From: Bacteroidales bacterium | GTDB lineage: Bacteria > Bacteroidota > Bacteroidia > Bacteroidales > UBA1715 | Direction of reading: 5' to 3' | DNA: 43,418 nt | Assembly (NCBI GenBank): GCA_016714605.1 | Contig: JADKDL010000017.1 | Location: 1 to 43,418 of the forward strand | In this document: piece by piece, positions 24,966 to 32,817 of the stretch | How positions within the stretch are numbered: position 1 is the stretch's first letter | How the letters are laid out: every line of letters begins with the position of its first letter | The notes under the pieces: generated by a model | Database searches by the model: none | What the model was told of the DNA's origin: nothing | What the model saw: only the letters and a program-made list of their open reading frames with translations | Position numbers and translations under genes: made by a program

Positions 24966-26339
24966 TTATAAACCTTGATTAGCTAATGCTGATTGTTCAC
25001 TTCTTATTGCTTCGGCTTCGGCTTGTATATCCGAAACTAAACCTATTGTTTTTATTTTAGTCTCTAATGACATTGCAGAGCCTCCCTTTTCAACGACTTC
25101 TACATTTTCTTTTGTTGTGTTTACAGAGTAAGGATTTATTTTTGTTGATACTGTTAGATTTTCAAATACTTCTCTATACTCGCTATATACATCTGCTAAT
25201 ATTCGTAAAACTAGTTGAGTTTCTTCATAGAAAAACTTAATCCATTCGCCGCCCAAATCTATAGCTTTTGCCTTTGTATCTGTCAAAAGGAACTCTTTAT
25301 TTTCTGCTGATGTATTTGTATTAATCAATGTATTAAATGAAATGTCGGCTACCTGAGCTTGTTCAAATGCTGCATTTCTTAATGTGTTTCGTCTGTCTTT
25401 TACGGATTCCAAAGCACCTTGCCAAGTTACATCTTTAATAAATCCACCTTCACCAATGTTTATAATTGCTCTTGTATCGGTGCTTTTCTCTGTTGTAGTC
25501 GAGTCTTTATCTGTTGGGTCTTTTTTACCTTTATATCGTGCAAATGTCGGTTTTGAATTTCTTTTATTGTAAAGCCCTTGAAACGAAAGTTCCTCTTCTA
25601 TTTGCTCAATAAGCTTAGTTACCGCCTCTCCTCCCCATACTGGCTCTTTAGATGCTTTATGAACTAAAGGCATAAAAGGGATAGCCTGTTTTGTAATTTG
25701 CCAACCATCTTTATTTATGAACTTATAATATGTGTCATCTGTATATGTGTCTAATACATCAATGCCGTTTTCATCTTTATAACCTATCGAAATCACGGTA
25801 ATTTCTCCATCATTGTCAGTTTGGGCGAATATAGAATAACCTTTATCCGGCGAATATGTAATATGTTTTACTTTCTTTGTCGATTTGATTCCTTTGATTA
25901 ATTGAGGCTTATCAATAACCTTCCAAAGTGTGACAATTTCACATGCTGAATTTTGCGACCTGCCGCGTTCTATGTTGTCATCATTAATATAATTTCTATG
26001 CAAATAAATCTCTTCGAATAATTCAATAGCCTTAGTTGTATTTTCATTTTCATCAACAGAGCTATATGTTAGCGTTGGATGCGTTGCAAACATAGCTTGA
26101 GTAATTCTATCAACAAATAGTTTTTGAAGTCCTAATGAAGTGCGCTTGAAATCATCTTTACCATTTTCATCGGTAATTGGTGGGTAAATTGCTGTATCGT
26201 TTATTTTGTGCTTTAATGGGTCGTATTGTTTTTCCAATTCAGCCCATTTAGGAACATCAAAACTAGACTTCCTTAAAGCTTCAACTATCTTTGATGTATC
26301 TGTTAAAGAGAACAACTCTTTTAGCTCCTGAATTTCCAT
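24966..26339 (-). CDS. Portal protein
   Basis: 457 residues from the ATG at 26339; an upstream in-frame TTG at 26357 is less likely. The chain follows an SPP1 gp6-like portal: an early TSLGLQKLFVDRITQAMFAT stem region, a central IPFMPLVHKASKEPVWGGEA segment, ADISFNTLINTNTSAENKEF, and a late helix LVLRILADVYSEYREVF. Twelve copies form the DNA entry ring. It follows the terminase and precedes the minor head gene as expected. TATATTTG lies 16 nt upstream of the ATG and may be a weak promoter. Confidence 0.85.
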   Translation of the reverse strand: MEIQELKELFSLTDTSKIVEALRKSSFDVPKWAELEKQYDPLKHKINDTAIYPPITDENGKDDFKRTSLGLQKLFVDRITQAMFATHPTLTYSSVDENENTTKAIELFEEIYLHRNYINDDNIERGRSQNSACEIVTLWKVIDKPQLIKGIKSTKKVKHITYSPDKGYSIFAQTDNDGEITVISIGYKDENGIDVLDTYTDDTYYKFINKDGWQITKQAIPFMPLVHKASKEPVWGGEAVTKLIEQIEEELSFQGLYNKRNSKPTFARYKGKKDPTDKDSTTTEKSTDTRAIINIGEGGFIKDVTWQGALESVKDRRNTLRNAAFEQAQVADISFNTLINTNTSAENKEFLLTDTKAKAIDLGGEWIKFFYEETQLVLRILADVYSEYREVFENLTVSTKINPYSVNTTKENVEVVEKGGSAMSLETKIKTIGLVSDIQAEAEAIRSEQSALANQGL

Positions 26340-26393
26340 ATATGTAATTTTATTCAAATATACTAATTATTTCAAATATCATTACATAATATT

Positions 26394-27893
26394 TTATCCC
26401 AATAAACGATATATTAAATCATCTTCATCATTAACTGAATTATAGCACGGATAAAATGTATTAGCGAAACTATCAAATTTATCAGTTGAACGGTTAATGC
26501 GTTTCTTTATATCCTCTTTTTTTTCAATCTGAACTTTATCCCCGTTAAAAAACCATGTGATTGCGGTTGCCTCTTGTAAAAATTCATCATCTGGCGGAAA
26601 ACAACAGTGCGGATTTATTGCAGGGTTAAACCAACTACGGGCGCACCAAAATATATACGCTCTCATATTGTAGAAATTGTATGTACCTGTAATGTCGTGT
26701 AAGTCGGCTGCGCTTTCTGAGTTCTTGCATGATATAGCTTTATTGTAGCCCATTTCTTTGAGTCTATGAAATAAACCTGCCCCCTCTCCTATTGTATCAA
26801 TGAAACAAAACGAATTAGGATTGTTTTTTAGTTTATTAGCAATCACACCCGTGAAATGTGTATAGTCTACGCTTCCAGTACCTGTGTAACTTTCAATCGG
26901 ATAAACATAATTATCTTTACGTTCGCATATCACAGATTTGTCTTTGCCCATTCCTGCCACATCAGCCCCAAATATACTATCAGTTGTTCTAATGTCTACT
27001 ATTTCCTTCCAGCGTTCATTTGCTTGTAATATCCATTCAATAGGTATTAAAGTGCCTTCTGAAATTTTCGGAAACATTCCCAATACTTTAACTCTGAAAA
27101 TGTCATCTGGTCGGTAGTATTCGTTTTCAAACTCGAAATCGCCATTTCCTTCATTAAATTCATTTTTAGTTATTTTAGTACACCATGTTTTTACTTTATC
27201 AACTATCCATTCATAATCAACCTGTCCGGATATAATTTCTTTTTTTGCTAAAACATTTGGAGCATCCAAAGAGCTTAATCGGAATTTATTAAAACGTGGT
27301 GAGCGATGGGAATTTGCTGCATATCCGGTTGATGTATTACCGTTCATTACAAGCAATAATCGTGAATTTCCTTGTAAGTTTCCTTCAATCGCATAGAATA
27401 TAGTATCAGGCAATCCGGTCGCCTCTGTAACTACAAACATGGTGTTTGCTGCGTGAAACCCCGACCAAGCCTCGTGATTATATTCATCAGCTTTGAATCC
27501 TGTTAAAAACCATTCATCATAGTCGGTGCGTATGTCGTAGCCTGTTAATCGTGCTGGCAATACTTTTGCGTTGTTAATAAGTCGCCTTACTTCAGGTATC
27601 ATAATGTTTTTCACCTGTCTGTCGGTTGGAGCAGTTAATGCTACCTTAGTGTTTTTTATCAAACTCCCATCTTTACCAAAAACTGGTGTAAGGTATAAAA
27701 AACAAACGGCTGCAACGGCTGCAACATAGTCTTTACCTCTTGCAGTTCCCGAAACAACCGTAGTCATTTTATTTATTTGTACTGAATGCAGTATTTCTTG
27801 CTGCTGTTTATCCAAATTTGCTTTTAATACATCTTTTGCGAATAAACACCAATCATTTTGCCATTTTTTGAATATGTCAATGTCGTTACTCAT
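26394..27893 (-). CDS. terL: Terminase large subunit
   Basis: 499 residues. The ATPase domain shows a Walker A-like SGTARGKD at 48-55 and a Walker B-like MFVVTEATG at 152-160, with Glu following Thr rather than Asp. A coupling segment LVMNGNTST lies at 181-188. The nuclease domain has Asp311 in IFGADVAGMGKDKSV and Asp366 in CFIDTIGEG, the usual acidic cluster. The enzyme cuts and pumps phage DNA into proheads. It overlaps the small subunit by 8 nt. Confidence 0.9.
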   Translation of the reverse strand: MSNDIDIFKKWQNDWCLFAKDVLKANLDKQQQEILHSVQINKMTTVVSGTARGKDYVAAVAAVCFLYLTPVFGKDGSLIKNTKVALTAPTDRQVKNIMIPEVRRLINNAKVLPARLTGYDIRTDYDEWFLTGFKADEYNHEAWSGFHAANTMFVVTEATGLPDTIFYAIEGNLQGNSRLLLVMNGNTSTGYAANSHRSPRFNKFRLSSLDAPNVLAKKEIISGQVDYEWIVDKVKTWCTKITKNEFNEGNGDFEFENEYYRPDDIFRVKVLGMFPKISEGTLIPIEWILQANERWKEIVDIRTTDSIFGADVAGMGKDKSVICERKDNYVYPIESYTGTGSVDYTHFTGVIANKLKNNPNSFCFIDTIGEGAGLFHRLKEMGYNKAISCKNSESAADLHDITGTYNFYNMRAYIFWCARSWFNPAINPHCCFPPDDEFLQEATAITWFFNGDKVQIEKKEDIKKRINRSTDKFDSFANTFYPCYNSVNDEDDLIYRLLG

Positions 27894-28347
27894 CTGTTTT
27901 AGAAGCGCGTTGCATTAAGTCAAGGAATGGATTGTTTGTTTCTACAACCGATTTTTCCGCTTTACCGTGGTTACATGATAAAAGAAACTTAACAAATCCG
28001 CTATTCATTTTATCAAATGCAGCATATTTTGTAAGCTTAACCTCCTCTATTTTTTTAGCTATAACAATAAGATTCGAAAACGAGGTAAATTTTTTACTTA
28101 AATATGATATTGTTTGAGGTGTTATTTTACCTGCATATTTAACGTGTTTTTTTAAATAAAGGAAATCCTCAAAGAAAATATTTTTATCTTCATCTTTGAG
28201 CCAATCAATTATATCATCAGCTAGTTTCAAAGCTTCTGGCTCTGTCCATTTTTCTGCGGCTTTATTACCTGCTTCAAATTGTTTACCATCTTCGGGCTTT
28301 ATTCCCCCTTTACCTCCAACTTTTCTTTTAACGTCATCGTTTGACAT
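27886..28347 (-). CDS. terS: Probable terminase small subunit
   Basis: 153 residues. A basic N-terminus (VKRKVGGKGGIKPEDGKQFE) resembles DNA-packaging proteins, followed by a helical core KLADDIIDWLKDEDKNIFFE and a second helical block around residues 90-130. It lies directly before and overlaps the large terminase. A DNA-binding helix-turn-helix is not obvious by eye; the call rests mainly on gene order. Confidence 0.65.
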   Translation of the reverse strand: MSNDDVKRKVGGKGGIKPEDGKQFEAGNKAAEKWTEPEALKLADDIIDWLKDEDKNIFFEDFLYLKKHVKYAGKITPQTISYLSKKFTSFSNLIVIAKKIEEVKLTKYAAFDKMNSGFVKFLLSCNHGKAEKSVVETNNPFLDLMQRASKTDE

Positions 28348-28372
28348 AGTTTATTTTTTTTTACTGTTTATT

Positions 28373-28501
28373 TTAAAAAGGCGCACCTGATTGAGCTTGT
28401 GTAACTCCAACAAATTTTTTTCTTTTTGATGCTTTAGTACTTTGGTCTTTATATTGATTTATTTTCTTTGCACCTGCTTTTGAAATTCCATTGTAAGCCA
28501 T
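28373..28501 (-). CDS. Basic micro-protein
   Basis: 42 residues from ATG 28501 to TAA 28373. It is very basic (KAGAKKINQYKDQSTKASKR then KKFVGVTQAQSGAPF) and may bind nucleic acid or be a small virion protein. It precedes the small terminase by 26 nt in the same direction, with TATATTTG about 20 nt upstream of its start. Coding is supported by the uninterrupted frame and clean start, not by a family match. Confidence 0.5.
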   Translation of the reverse strand: MAYNGISKAGAKKINQYKDQSTKASKRKKFVGVTQAQSGAPF

Positions 28502-28535
28502 AATATTTTATTTTTATAGTTTACACAAATATAAA

Positions 28536-29072
28536 TTACTTTTTTGCTTTTTTGTTTGGTTTTTCGATATTTTTATTAATGATGCTTTGTTTGTCTATTA
28601 TTTCTTGATGAAACTCCCTATAGAAGTTATACGTTTCTTTGCTTGTATCAATTACAATTTGCTCTATATTCTGCGAACTTCTCATGTTAGCACTACCGTA
28701 TATTGTTATGTATATATGCTCAGTTTTTATCTGAAATATTTTAGTGTGAATACGTGATACTGCTAACTGGAATTTATTACCTATATCGCAACGCTCAAAA
28801 ATAGCATTTATTAAATTTTGTCTTTCATGTGAGTAAAAGTAATCTGAAACTATCAAATTAAGCTCTTTTACATACCCTCCTTCGATTAAATTTCTCATTG
28901 AGTCTATATTTTCGAGACTTAATGAAAGTGTGCTAATTGTGAGGTCTTCTATAATTAGATTATATTTCTTTGCAAGTGCTTCAATAAGCTCACCAGTTAT
29001 AAAGTTACCTGATAATATGCAATGATATTGTTGTTCTTTTCTTAATTCGAGGTCTTTATTAGTTTTTCGCAA
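28536..29072 (-). CDS. Phospholipase D-like (HKD superfamily) protein
   Basis: 178 residues with a TTG start at 29072, inside the end of the previous gene (31-nt overlap). The C-terminal half carries one PLD-type motif: His109-x-Lys111 in RIHTKIF, then GSAN at 126-129. The Asp usually found five residues after the Lys is absent. A Lys-rich tail (NIEKPNKKAKK) follows. PLD-like proteins with one motif dimerise and may act as nucleases (Nuc type). Next to the terminase it could process phage DNA, but the missing Asp leaves activity open. Confidence 0.6.
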   Translation of the reverse strand: MRKTNKDLELRKEQQYHCILSGNFITGELIEALAKKYNLIIEDLTISTLSLSLENIDSMRNLIEGGYVKELNLIVSDYFYSHERQNLINAIFERCDIGNKFQLAVSRIHTKIFQIKTEHIYITIYGSANMRSSQNIEQIVIDTSKETYNFYREFHQEIIDKQSIINKNIEKPNKKAKK

Positions 29073-29239
29073 TTTTCGTATTTCGTTCCCTGTGTAAAAA
29101 CTCCTTTAATCAAAACGGGTTTGTTATACCGTTTATTTTCGTCAAAGTCTAAATCCAAATCAATGTCGAAATTTTTTGTATCAAAATCCATATCCTCGAA
29201 CTCTATATCAAAGTCCGAGGTTTCTTTGTCTTTATTCAT
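29042..29239 (-). CDS. Small acidic protein
   Basis: 65 residues. The first 35 are strikingly acidic (FDIEFEDMDFDTKNFDIDLD), then a more conserved-looking tail KPVLIKGVFTQGTKYENCEK. It overlaps the PLD-like gene and follows the 40-residue gene by overlap, so these are translated together. Acidic phage proteins can mimic DNA or act as partners of nucleases; here that is only a suggestion. Confidence 0.5.
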   Translation of the reverse strand: MNKDKETSDFDIEFEDMDFDTKNFDIDLDLDFDENKRYNKPVLIKGVFTQGTKYENCEKLIKTSN

Positions 29240-29354
29240 TTTCTAAGGCTTTTTTATAGTTTATTACTTCACTTTTAACTTTAGACCAGAATATGCAACC
29301 TAATTCTGTGATTAGTTCATATTCGTCTGTTGTATTGTTATAGTTTATATTCAT
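29232..29354 (-). CDS. Micro-protein upstream of the acidic protein
   Basis: 40 residues from ATG 29354 to TAA 29232 (MNINYNNTTDEYELITELGC, then IFWSKVKSEVINYKKALENE). Helical and acidic, with no known family. It ends inside the start of the next gene (ATGAATAA), a sign of coupled translation. Confidence 0.45.
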   Translation of the reverse strand: MNINYNNTTDEYELITELGCIFWSKVKSEVINYKKALENE

Positions 29355-29387
29355 AAATTGAGAGAATGTAGGTTAGTTGGTTCATAG

Positions 29388-29750
29388 TTAGTTAATTTCT
29401 TTTGGATTCCCCCAAATATACCCTTCACTTAATTTAGTCGTTTGTAATTTATAACCCACCTTTTCAAATTGAAACATTTTAGTTACATTTTTTCGTTCAT
29501 ACTTATTACGTCCAGTTACGCTGCATATTCCTGTTTCGTGATTAAATGTTTTTTTAATATTTGCGCGCGTAAACGGGTTGAATCTACTTGCGTTTGAATC
29601 GTAAGGCATTACATCGCAATAACTATATTTATAATCTTTTTTATAATTACTCACCACTTCAATTTCTTTTCCTAAAAATGTCTCTATTTCATTAATTTTT
29701 GATTCAGTTAAATGAGAGATGTTTGTTGAGTTTAAATTTTCTATTTTCAT
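29388..29750 (-). CDS. Hypothetical protein under the first copy of the duplicated promoter
   Basis: 120 residues, basic and Asn/Thr/Lys-rich, with an N-terminal helix HLTESKINEIETFLGKEIEV and a beta-rich end. No family recognised. It is the first gene after the promoter copy at 29795-29825 and has the A-rich leader AAATTAAAGG just before the ATG. It is probably expressed early. Confidence 0.5.
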   Translation of the reverse strand: MKIENLNSTNISHLTESKINEIETFLGKEIEVVSNYKKDYKYSYCDVMPYDSNASRFNPFTRANIKKTFNHETGICSVTGRNKYERKNVTKMFQFEKVGYKLQTTKLSEGYIWGNPKEIN

Positions 29751-29790
29751 GACCTTTAATTTTTTTGTTAAATGATTAGTTAATTATTAT

Positions 29791-29870
29791 GATGTAAAGA
29801 TAATACATTTATCAATCGAAGTCAAGCTTTTTATGGTTTTTTTTCGGCTTAAAGCGAATTATTTTTGCTT
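29791..29870. repeat. Promoter-region direct repeat, copy 1
   Basis: About 80 nt that match 31011-31090 with only about five differences. The copy spans the promoter and 40 nt upstream of it. The AAATTAAAGG leader before the start codon is also shared. In this copy the repeat runs into the 3' end of the 29849-30271 gene. Confidence 0.8.
29795..29825 (-). promoter_or_regulatory. Bacteroidetes-type promoter, copy 1
   Basis: Minus-strand TTGAC (29821-29825), a 20-nt spacer and TATCTTTA (29795-29802) fit the TTG-N19-21-TAnnTTTG consensus. It lies about 45 nt upstream of ATG 29750 and inside an 80-nt direct repeat shared with 31011-31090. Confidence 0.7.
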
Positions 29871-30271
29871 TTATTCATTATTTTACTTTTCATTTTAGAC
29901 AATTTATCCAAATTCTTTTTTGCTTTTTTTAATGCTTCATTCGGTTCTGGTGGATTTGTCATAAGCTCAATAAACTCTTTTTGTCTTTCTAAATCATTTA
30001 TAACTACTTCAAATTCATGAATTATCTTTGAATTATGATACTTGAGTAAATCCACAAATTCTTTTTGTTTCTTAAATCTATTATCCTCATGAACTATATT
30101 TAAATTATAAAATATCATTAATATTTCGGTAGTCTTAATTGTTCCAATACTTTCAACTGAAAAATACTTTTGTAGGCTATCGTAGCTTATTCCGGTTTGC
30201 TCATGCAAGTACTTAACCGTGTGCTTACATTCTTTTCTTTTTTCATTTATGATGTTTTTTATATAGCTCAT
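29849..30271 (-). CDS. Possible HTH DNA-binding protein with coiled coil
   Basis: 140 residues. The N-terminal 60 residues resemble a Cro/CI-type helix-turn-helix: VKYLHEQTGISYDSLQKYFS followed by a recognition-like helix TTEILMIFYNLNI. The rest is a charged coiled coil (EFEVVINDLERQKEFIELM) with a very Lys-rich end. It could regulate the nearby duplicated promoters. The HTH call is tentative. Confidence 0.45.
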   Translation of the reverse strand: MSYIKNIINEKRKECKHTVKYLHEQTGISYDSLQKYFSVESIGTIKTTEILMIFYNLNIVHEDNRFKKQKEFVDLLKYHNSKIIHEFEVVINDLERQKEFIELMTNPPEPNEALKKAKKNLDKLSKMKSKIMNKSKNNSL

Positions 30272-30275
30272 GTTA

Positions 30276-30371
30276 TTAGATGTTAAAGTGTATTACTGTG
30301 ATTATTATTGGAATTGCTGCGAGAATTATCATTGTGATAAATGCTATTAATACTTTATCTGGTTTTTTCAT
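30276..30371 (-). CDS. Membrane micro-protein 1
   Basis: 31 residues (MKKPDKVLIAFITMIILAAI, then PIIITVIHFNI): a short basic head and one hydrophobic helix. It is the last of a run of small same-strand frames. Confidence 0.4.
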   Translation of the reverse strand: MKKPDKVLIAFITMIILAAIPIIITVIHFNI

Positions 30372-30372
30372 T

Positions 30373-30471
30373 TTATGAAATATAAATAATAAATACTATT
30401 ATTGACATAATTGCTACAAAAGCAGTAAATCTAATTGCATAGCGTATTTTAATTAAAAGAGGTGTTTTCAT
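30373..30471 (-). CDS. Membrane micro-protein 2
   Basis: 32 residues with the head MKTPLLIKIRYAIRF and a membrane helix TAFVAIMSIIVFIIYIS. It ends 1 nt before the ATG of micro-protein 1. Similar size and build suggest related function or duplication. Confidence 0.4.
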   Translation of the reverse strand: MKTPLLIKIRYAIRFTAFVAIMSIIVFIIYIS

Positions 30472-30476
30472 ATTTC

Positions 30477-30620
30477 TCAAATTAGCCCTACTTGCATAAC
30501 TGCAAGAAAGGCGGTTAATACTATGATACTTCCAATTACTGAGCAAATAAGCTCTGTTTTATTTTCTCTGTACTTTTCTGAAAAGATTGTGAGAATGTAG
30601 TGAAGTTGGTTAGTTTTCAT
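30477..30620 (-). CDS. Membrane micro-protein 3
   Basis: 47 residues: a polar N-terminus (MKTNQLHYILTIFSEKYREN) and one membrane helix (ICSVIGSIIVLTAFLAVM). Same strand, 5 nt upstream of micro-protein 2. Confidence 0.4.
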   Translation of the reverse strand: MKTNQLHYILTIFSEKYRENKTELICSVIGSIIVLTAFLAVMQVGLI

Positions 30621-30628
30621 AAGCTTTT

Positions 30629-30772
30629 TTAGTAATGTAGTCGTAATTGTTCATCTGTCCCATCAACATAAATAATTATTTCTTTATTTGTTGTTACTAT
30701 TTTAAAATCATATCTATTATGCTTTACTCGCATTTTCTTTATGAATATTTTTATTTTTATCCACTTTAACAT
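30629..30772 (-). CDS. Basic micro-protein
   Basis: 47 residues (MLKWIKIKIFIKKMRVKHNR, then a beta-like IVTTNKEIIIYVDGTDEQL). Basic first half, no membrane helix. It fills the space between micro-protein 3 and the 64-residue gene. Confidence 0.4.
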   Translation of the reverse strand: MLKWIKIKIFIKKMRVKHNRYDFKIVTTNKEIIIYVDGTDEQLRLHY

Positions 30773-30787
30773 AATTTATGGGTTTAA

Positions 30788-30982
30788 TTAATAATTTTCG
30801 TTTAATATTTTTTGGTTTTCATCAATGATTGCAATTTGGTTTTTATATTCATTAATCACTTCATTTAATTCTTTTGCCTCCCACACTTCCATTTCATTAT
30901 TTAATAAAGTATATTCAATATTTATGATTATTAGCTCTATTTGTTCTTTTGTTGTACCTTGGTAAGTTGCTTGATTTTTCAT
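30788..30982 (-). CDS. Hypothetical helical protein under the second promoter copy
   Basis: 64 residues, acidic and all-helical (TTKEQIELIIINIEYTLLNN, then EVWEAKELNEVINEYKNQIA). It is the first gene after promoter copy 2 and carries the same AAATTAAAGG leader as the gene at 29388-29750. No family recognised. Confidence 0.5.
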   Translation of the reverse strand: MKNQATYQGTTKEQIELIIINIEYTLLNNEMEVWEAKELNEVINEYKNQIAIIDENQKILNENY

Positions 30983-31010
30983 AACCTTTAATTTTTTTGT
31001 TAATTTCTAT

Positions 31011-31090
31011 GATGTAAAGATAATACATTTATCAATAGAAGTCAAGCTTTTTATGGTTTATTTTCGGCTTTAATCGGATTATTTTTGCTT
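31011..31090. repeat. Promoter-region direct repeat, copy 2
   Basis: About 80 nt nearly the same as 29791-29870. It contains the promoter, an AAGCTT palindrome next to the TTG, and upstream AT-rich sequence that could hold an operator. Two genes are thus placed under matching control. Confidence 0.8.
31015..31045 (-). promoter_or_regulatory. Bacteroidetes-type promoter, copy 2
   Basis: Minus-strand TTGAC (31041-31045), 20-nt spacer, TATCTTTA (31015-31022). It gives a leader of about 25 nt to ATG 30982. It is likely the start of the micro-protein operon that runs to 30276. Confidence 0.7.
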
Positions 31091-31102
31091 ATTTTCATTT
31101 TC

Positions 31103-31504
31103 TTATTTTGTTTGTAATTTTACATCAGTTCTTATCTCAAATCCTGCTTTATTGTGAAATTTTATTGTATCATTTTTTTCTACAAATTTAAATCCATCCG
31201 GTTGATATTCAGAAAAACAAATATCCGGATGAAAATTAATACTAATTATGTATTCTAGCATATCATCAAGCGATTTTAAACCGATTAATTCATCTTTTAT
31301 TCCTAGTTGCTTATTTTCCTTGTAAACATTGTACATATCACTATGTTTACTAGGTTTCATTATAAATCCTAGCGAACGAAAGAAAGTACGGTTAATATGC
31401 TCTTTACCCATGTTTTCGATTATGTACTTCTTTTTTGCTTCGGGTGTAAGTTTTAGATACTTTTGAAGTCTTGTTTTTTCGGTTGCTGATATTTGATGTT
31501 TCAT
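31103..31504 (-). CDS. Hypothetical protein
   Basis: 133 residues, basic, alpha/beta. The N-terminal 35 residues are helical (KTRLQKYLKLTPEAKKKYII); the rest alternates short strands and helices and ends GFEIRTDVKLQTK. It follows the ribbon-helix-helix gene by 12 nt, so the two probably form a pair. No family recognised. Confidence 0.5.
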   Translation of the reverse strand: MKHQISATEKTRLQKYLKLTPEAKKKYIIENMGKEHINRTFFRSLGFIMKPSKHSDMYNVYKENKQLGIKDELIGLKSLDDMLEYIISINFHPDICFSEYQPDGFKFVEKNDTIKFHNKAGFEIRTDVKLQTK

Positions 31505-31516
31505 GTTATATTTAAT

Positions 31517-31711
31517 TTAATAAGGTAATTTTTCTTTTTTAGATTCTTTTATTTCATTCCAATCGCGCTGCAATTTTTCTTTTATAGCAGCGCGAATAAA
31601 CTGAGACACATTAACACCGTAATTTTCGAGTACTTTTAAACTATCATATTGAATTTTATTGATTAAAATATGCTTTCTGATAGTATATTGATATTCTGAT
31701 TGTTTCGGCAT
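31517..31711 (-). CDS. Ribbon-helix-helix-type DNA-binding protein
   Basis: 64 residues. A short strand (IRKHILINKIQ) is followed by two helices with the turn YGVNVSQFIRAAIKEKLQRD, the pattern of CopG/Arc-like regulators. Such dimers bind palindromic operators. The gene starts within the repeated sequence ATAAATATAC, also found before two other genes, which may be its target or its own control site. The DNA-binding role is likely; the target is inference. Confidence 0.6.
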   Translation of the reverse strand: MPKQSEYQYTIRKHILINKIQYDSLKVLENYGVNVSQFIRAAIKEKLQRDWNEIKESKKEKLPY

Positions 31712-31732
31712 TTTATGTGTATATTTATGTGG

Positions 31733-31754
31733 TATATAAGGATGTTATGCACAA
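31733..31754. repeat. Outer boundary of cassette array 1 (17-nt shared sequence plus half-site)
   Basis: TATATAAGGATGTTATG at 31733-31749 occurs again at 38088-38104, at the same place relative to the second methyltransferase. The overlapping GTTATGCACAA (31744-31754) is the half-site just beyond the methyltransferase stop, comparable with the ends of other cassettes. Confidence 0.65.
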
Positions 31755-31756
31755 GT

Positions 31757-32817
31757 TTAAGACCGTGCCAACTTTGAAAGCCATTGCGAATAAATTTCAG
31801 TCGCTATGTTTGCTGTCATTACAGGCGGAACACTCATTCCGACAAGGTAAGGAACTTTATTTCCTTTAAAATCATAATCCAACGGATAAGAACCACCTTT
31901 TTTAAATGAATCGTCAGAAATAAAATGCCCGTTCTCAAAGTCATAAATTCCACCTTTGCTTGTTATTGTTGGTAGTGGTAATTCATCCTTTGCAAAAACA
32001 TCACTAAAGCACGAACCACTACCATTTAAGCGCTCTGTAATATCTCCAAAACTTGTATCATTTGGCTCTCTTTTTGTCCAGCGTTCATAATACAATTTGC
32101 TTGCAATCCTTCCAAGTTCTGTTTTAATAGAGCCATAGTTTATTTCAGGTTCATTAAATTCCATTTTTATTTCGGGCAAAATATCAAATAAGTTCATTTG
32201 TTTTAAAAATGGTTTTGCCAAATCTTTACGCAATGCAATAAAAAACACACGTTCACGCCTTTGTGGTACACCCATTTTTGAGGCATCTAAAAGCCAATGT
32301 TGGCAATAATAACCAGCTAAATCAAACTCTCTATAAATTTGCCTTACATATTGTATTGCATCACCTAAAAGTAGTCCTTTTACATTTTCAGCAACCACAA
32401 CTTTAGGTTGTAATTTCTTTGCCAAATCATAAAGTCAAACAAAGTATCTAAAACCTGCATTGCTGCCTTCTCTAAAAACCTTATCTTTGTCTTTCACGGT
32501 TTCCAGCCATTGAAAAACTACTGCAAGGTGGCGAACCGTCCAAAATATCCAGTTCATAAAGTTCCTGTGGCAAATCTTCACGCATTTTAAAGGTTTGTAT
32601 TGGCTCTAAAAAGCATATTTTGGGTTGTGGTTAGCTTTGTATGCTTCAATCTTTTAGGGTCAATTCATTGATCCTATCACATCAAAACCAGCTAATTTAT
32701 AACCTTGACCCCGCAACTCTTTTTCCTTTGTAATCATGCCCCCCCCCCCGCGGCTTGTTCATAATTAACGTGTTTTTCGCTTATTTCAACTAAAATTCTA
32801 TTTTCTTTTATAGCCAT
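31757..32817 (-). pseudogene. DNA (cytosine-5) methyltransferase, frame-broken
   Basis: The intact C-terminal part (31757-32425, 222 codons) has the ENV motif (VVVAENVKGLL), the QRRERV motif and a late VGMSVPPVMTANIATEI segment. Upstream, translation in shifting frames still reads as a normal enzyme: GGGMITKEKELRGQGYKLAG (motif I side), an NELDP-like stretch, then LDGSPPCSSFSMAGNRE (catalytic PCS). At least six single-base deletions and an 11-C run at 32739-32749 separate these pieces. A possible original start is ATG 32817. It would methylate cytosine, probably to resist host restriction. The deletions leave codons otherwise intact, so sequencing error is as likely as gene decay. Confidence 0.8.

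Noticed and set aside
28943..29239. Programmed frameshift between the acidic and PLD-like genes
   Set aside because: The PLD frame is -1 to the acidic gene, but no X XXY YYZ slippery heptamer lies in the overlap; a coupled TTG start is simpler.
31757..32425. Intact 222-residue methyltransferase gene
   Set aside because: Its apparent start is a TTG inside a conserved region (LAKKLQPKVV); motifs I and IV lie upstream in other frames, so it is only the 3' part of a broken gene.
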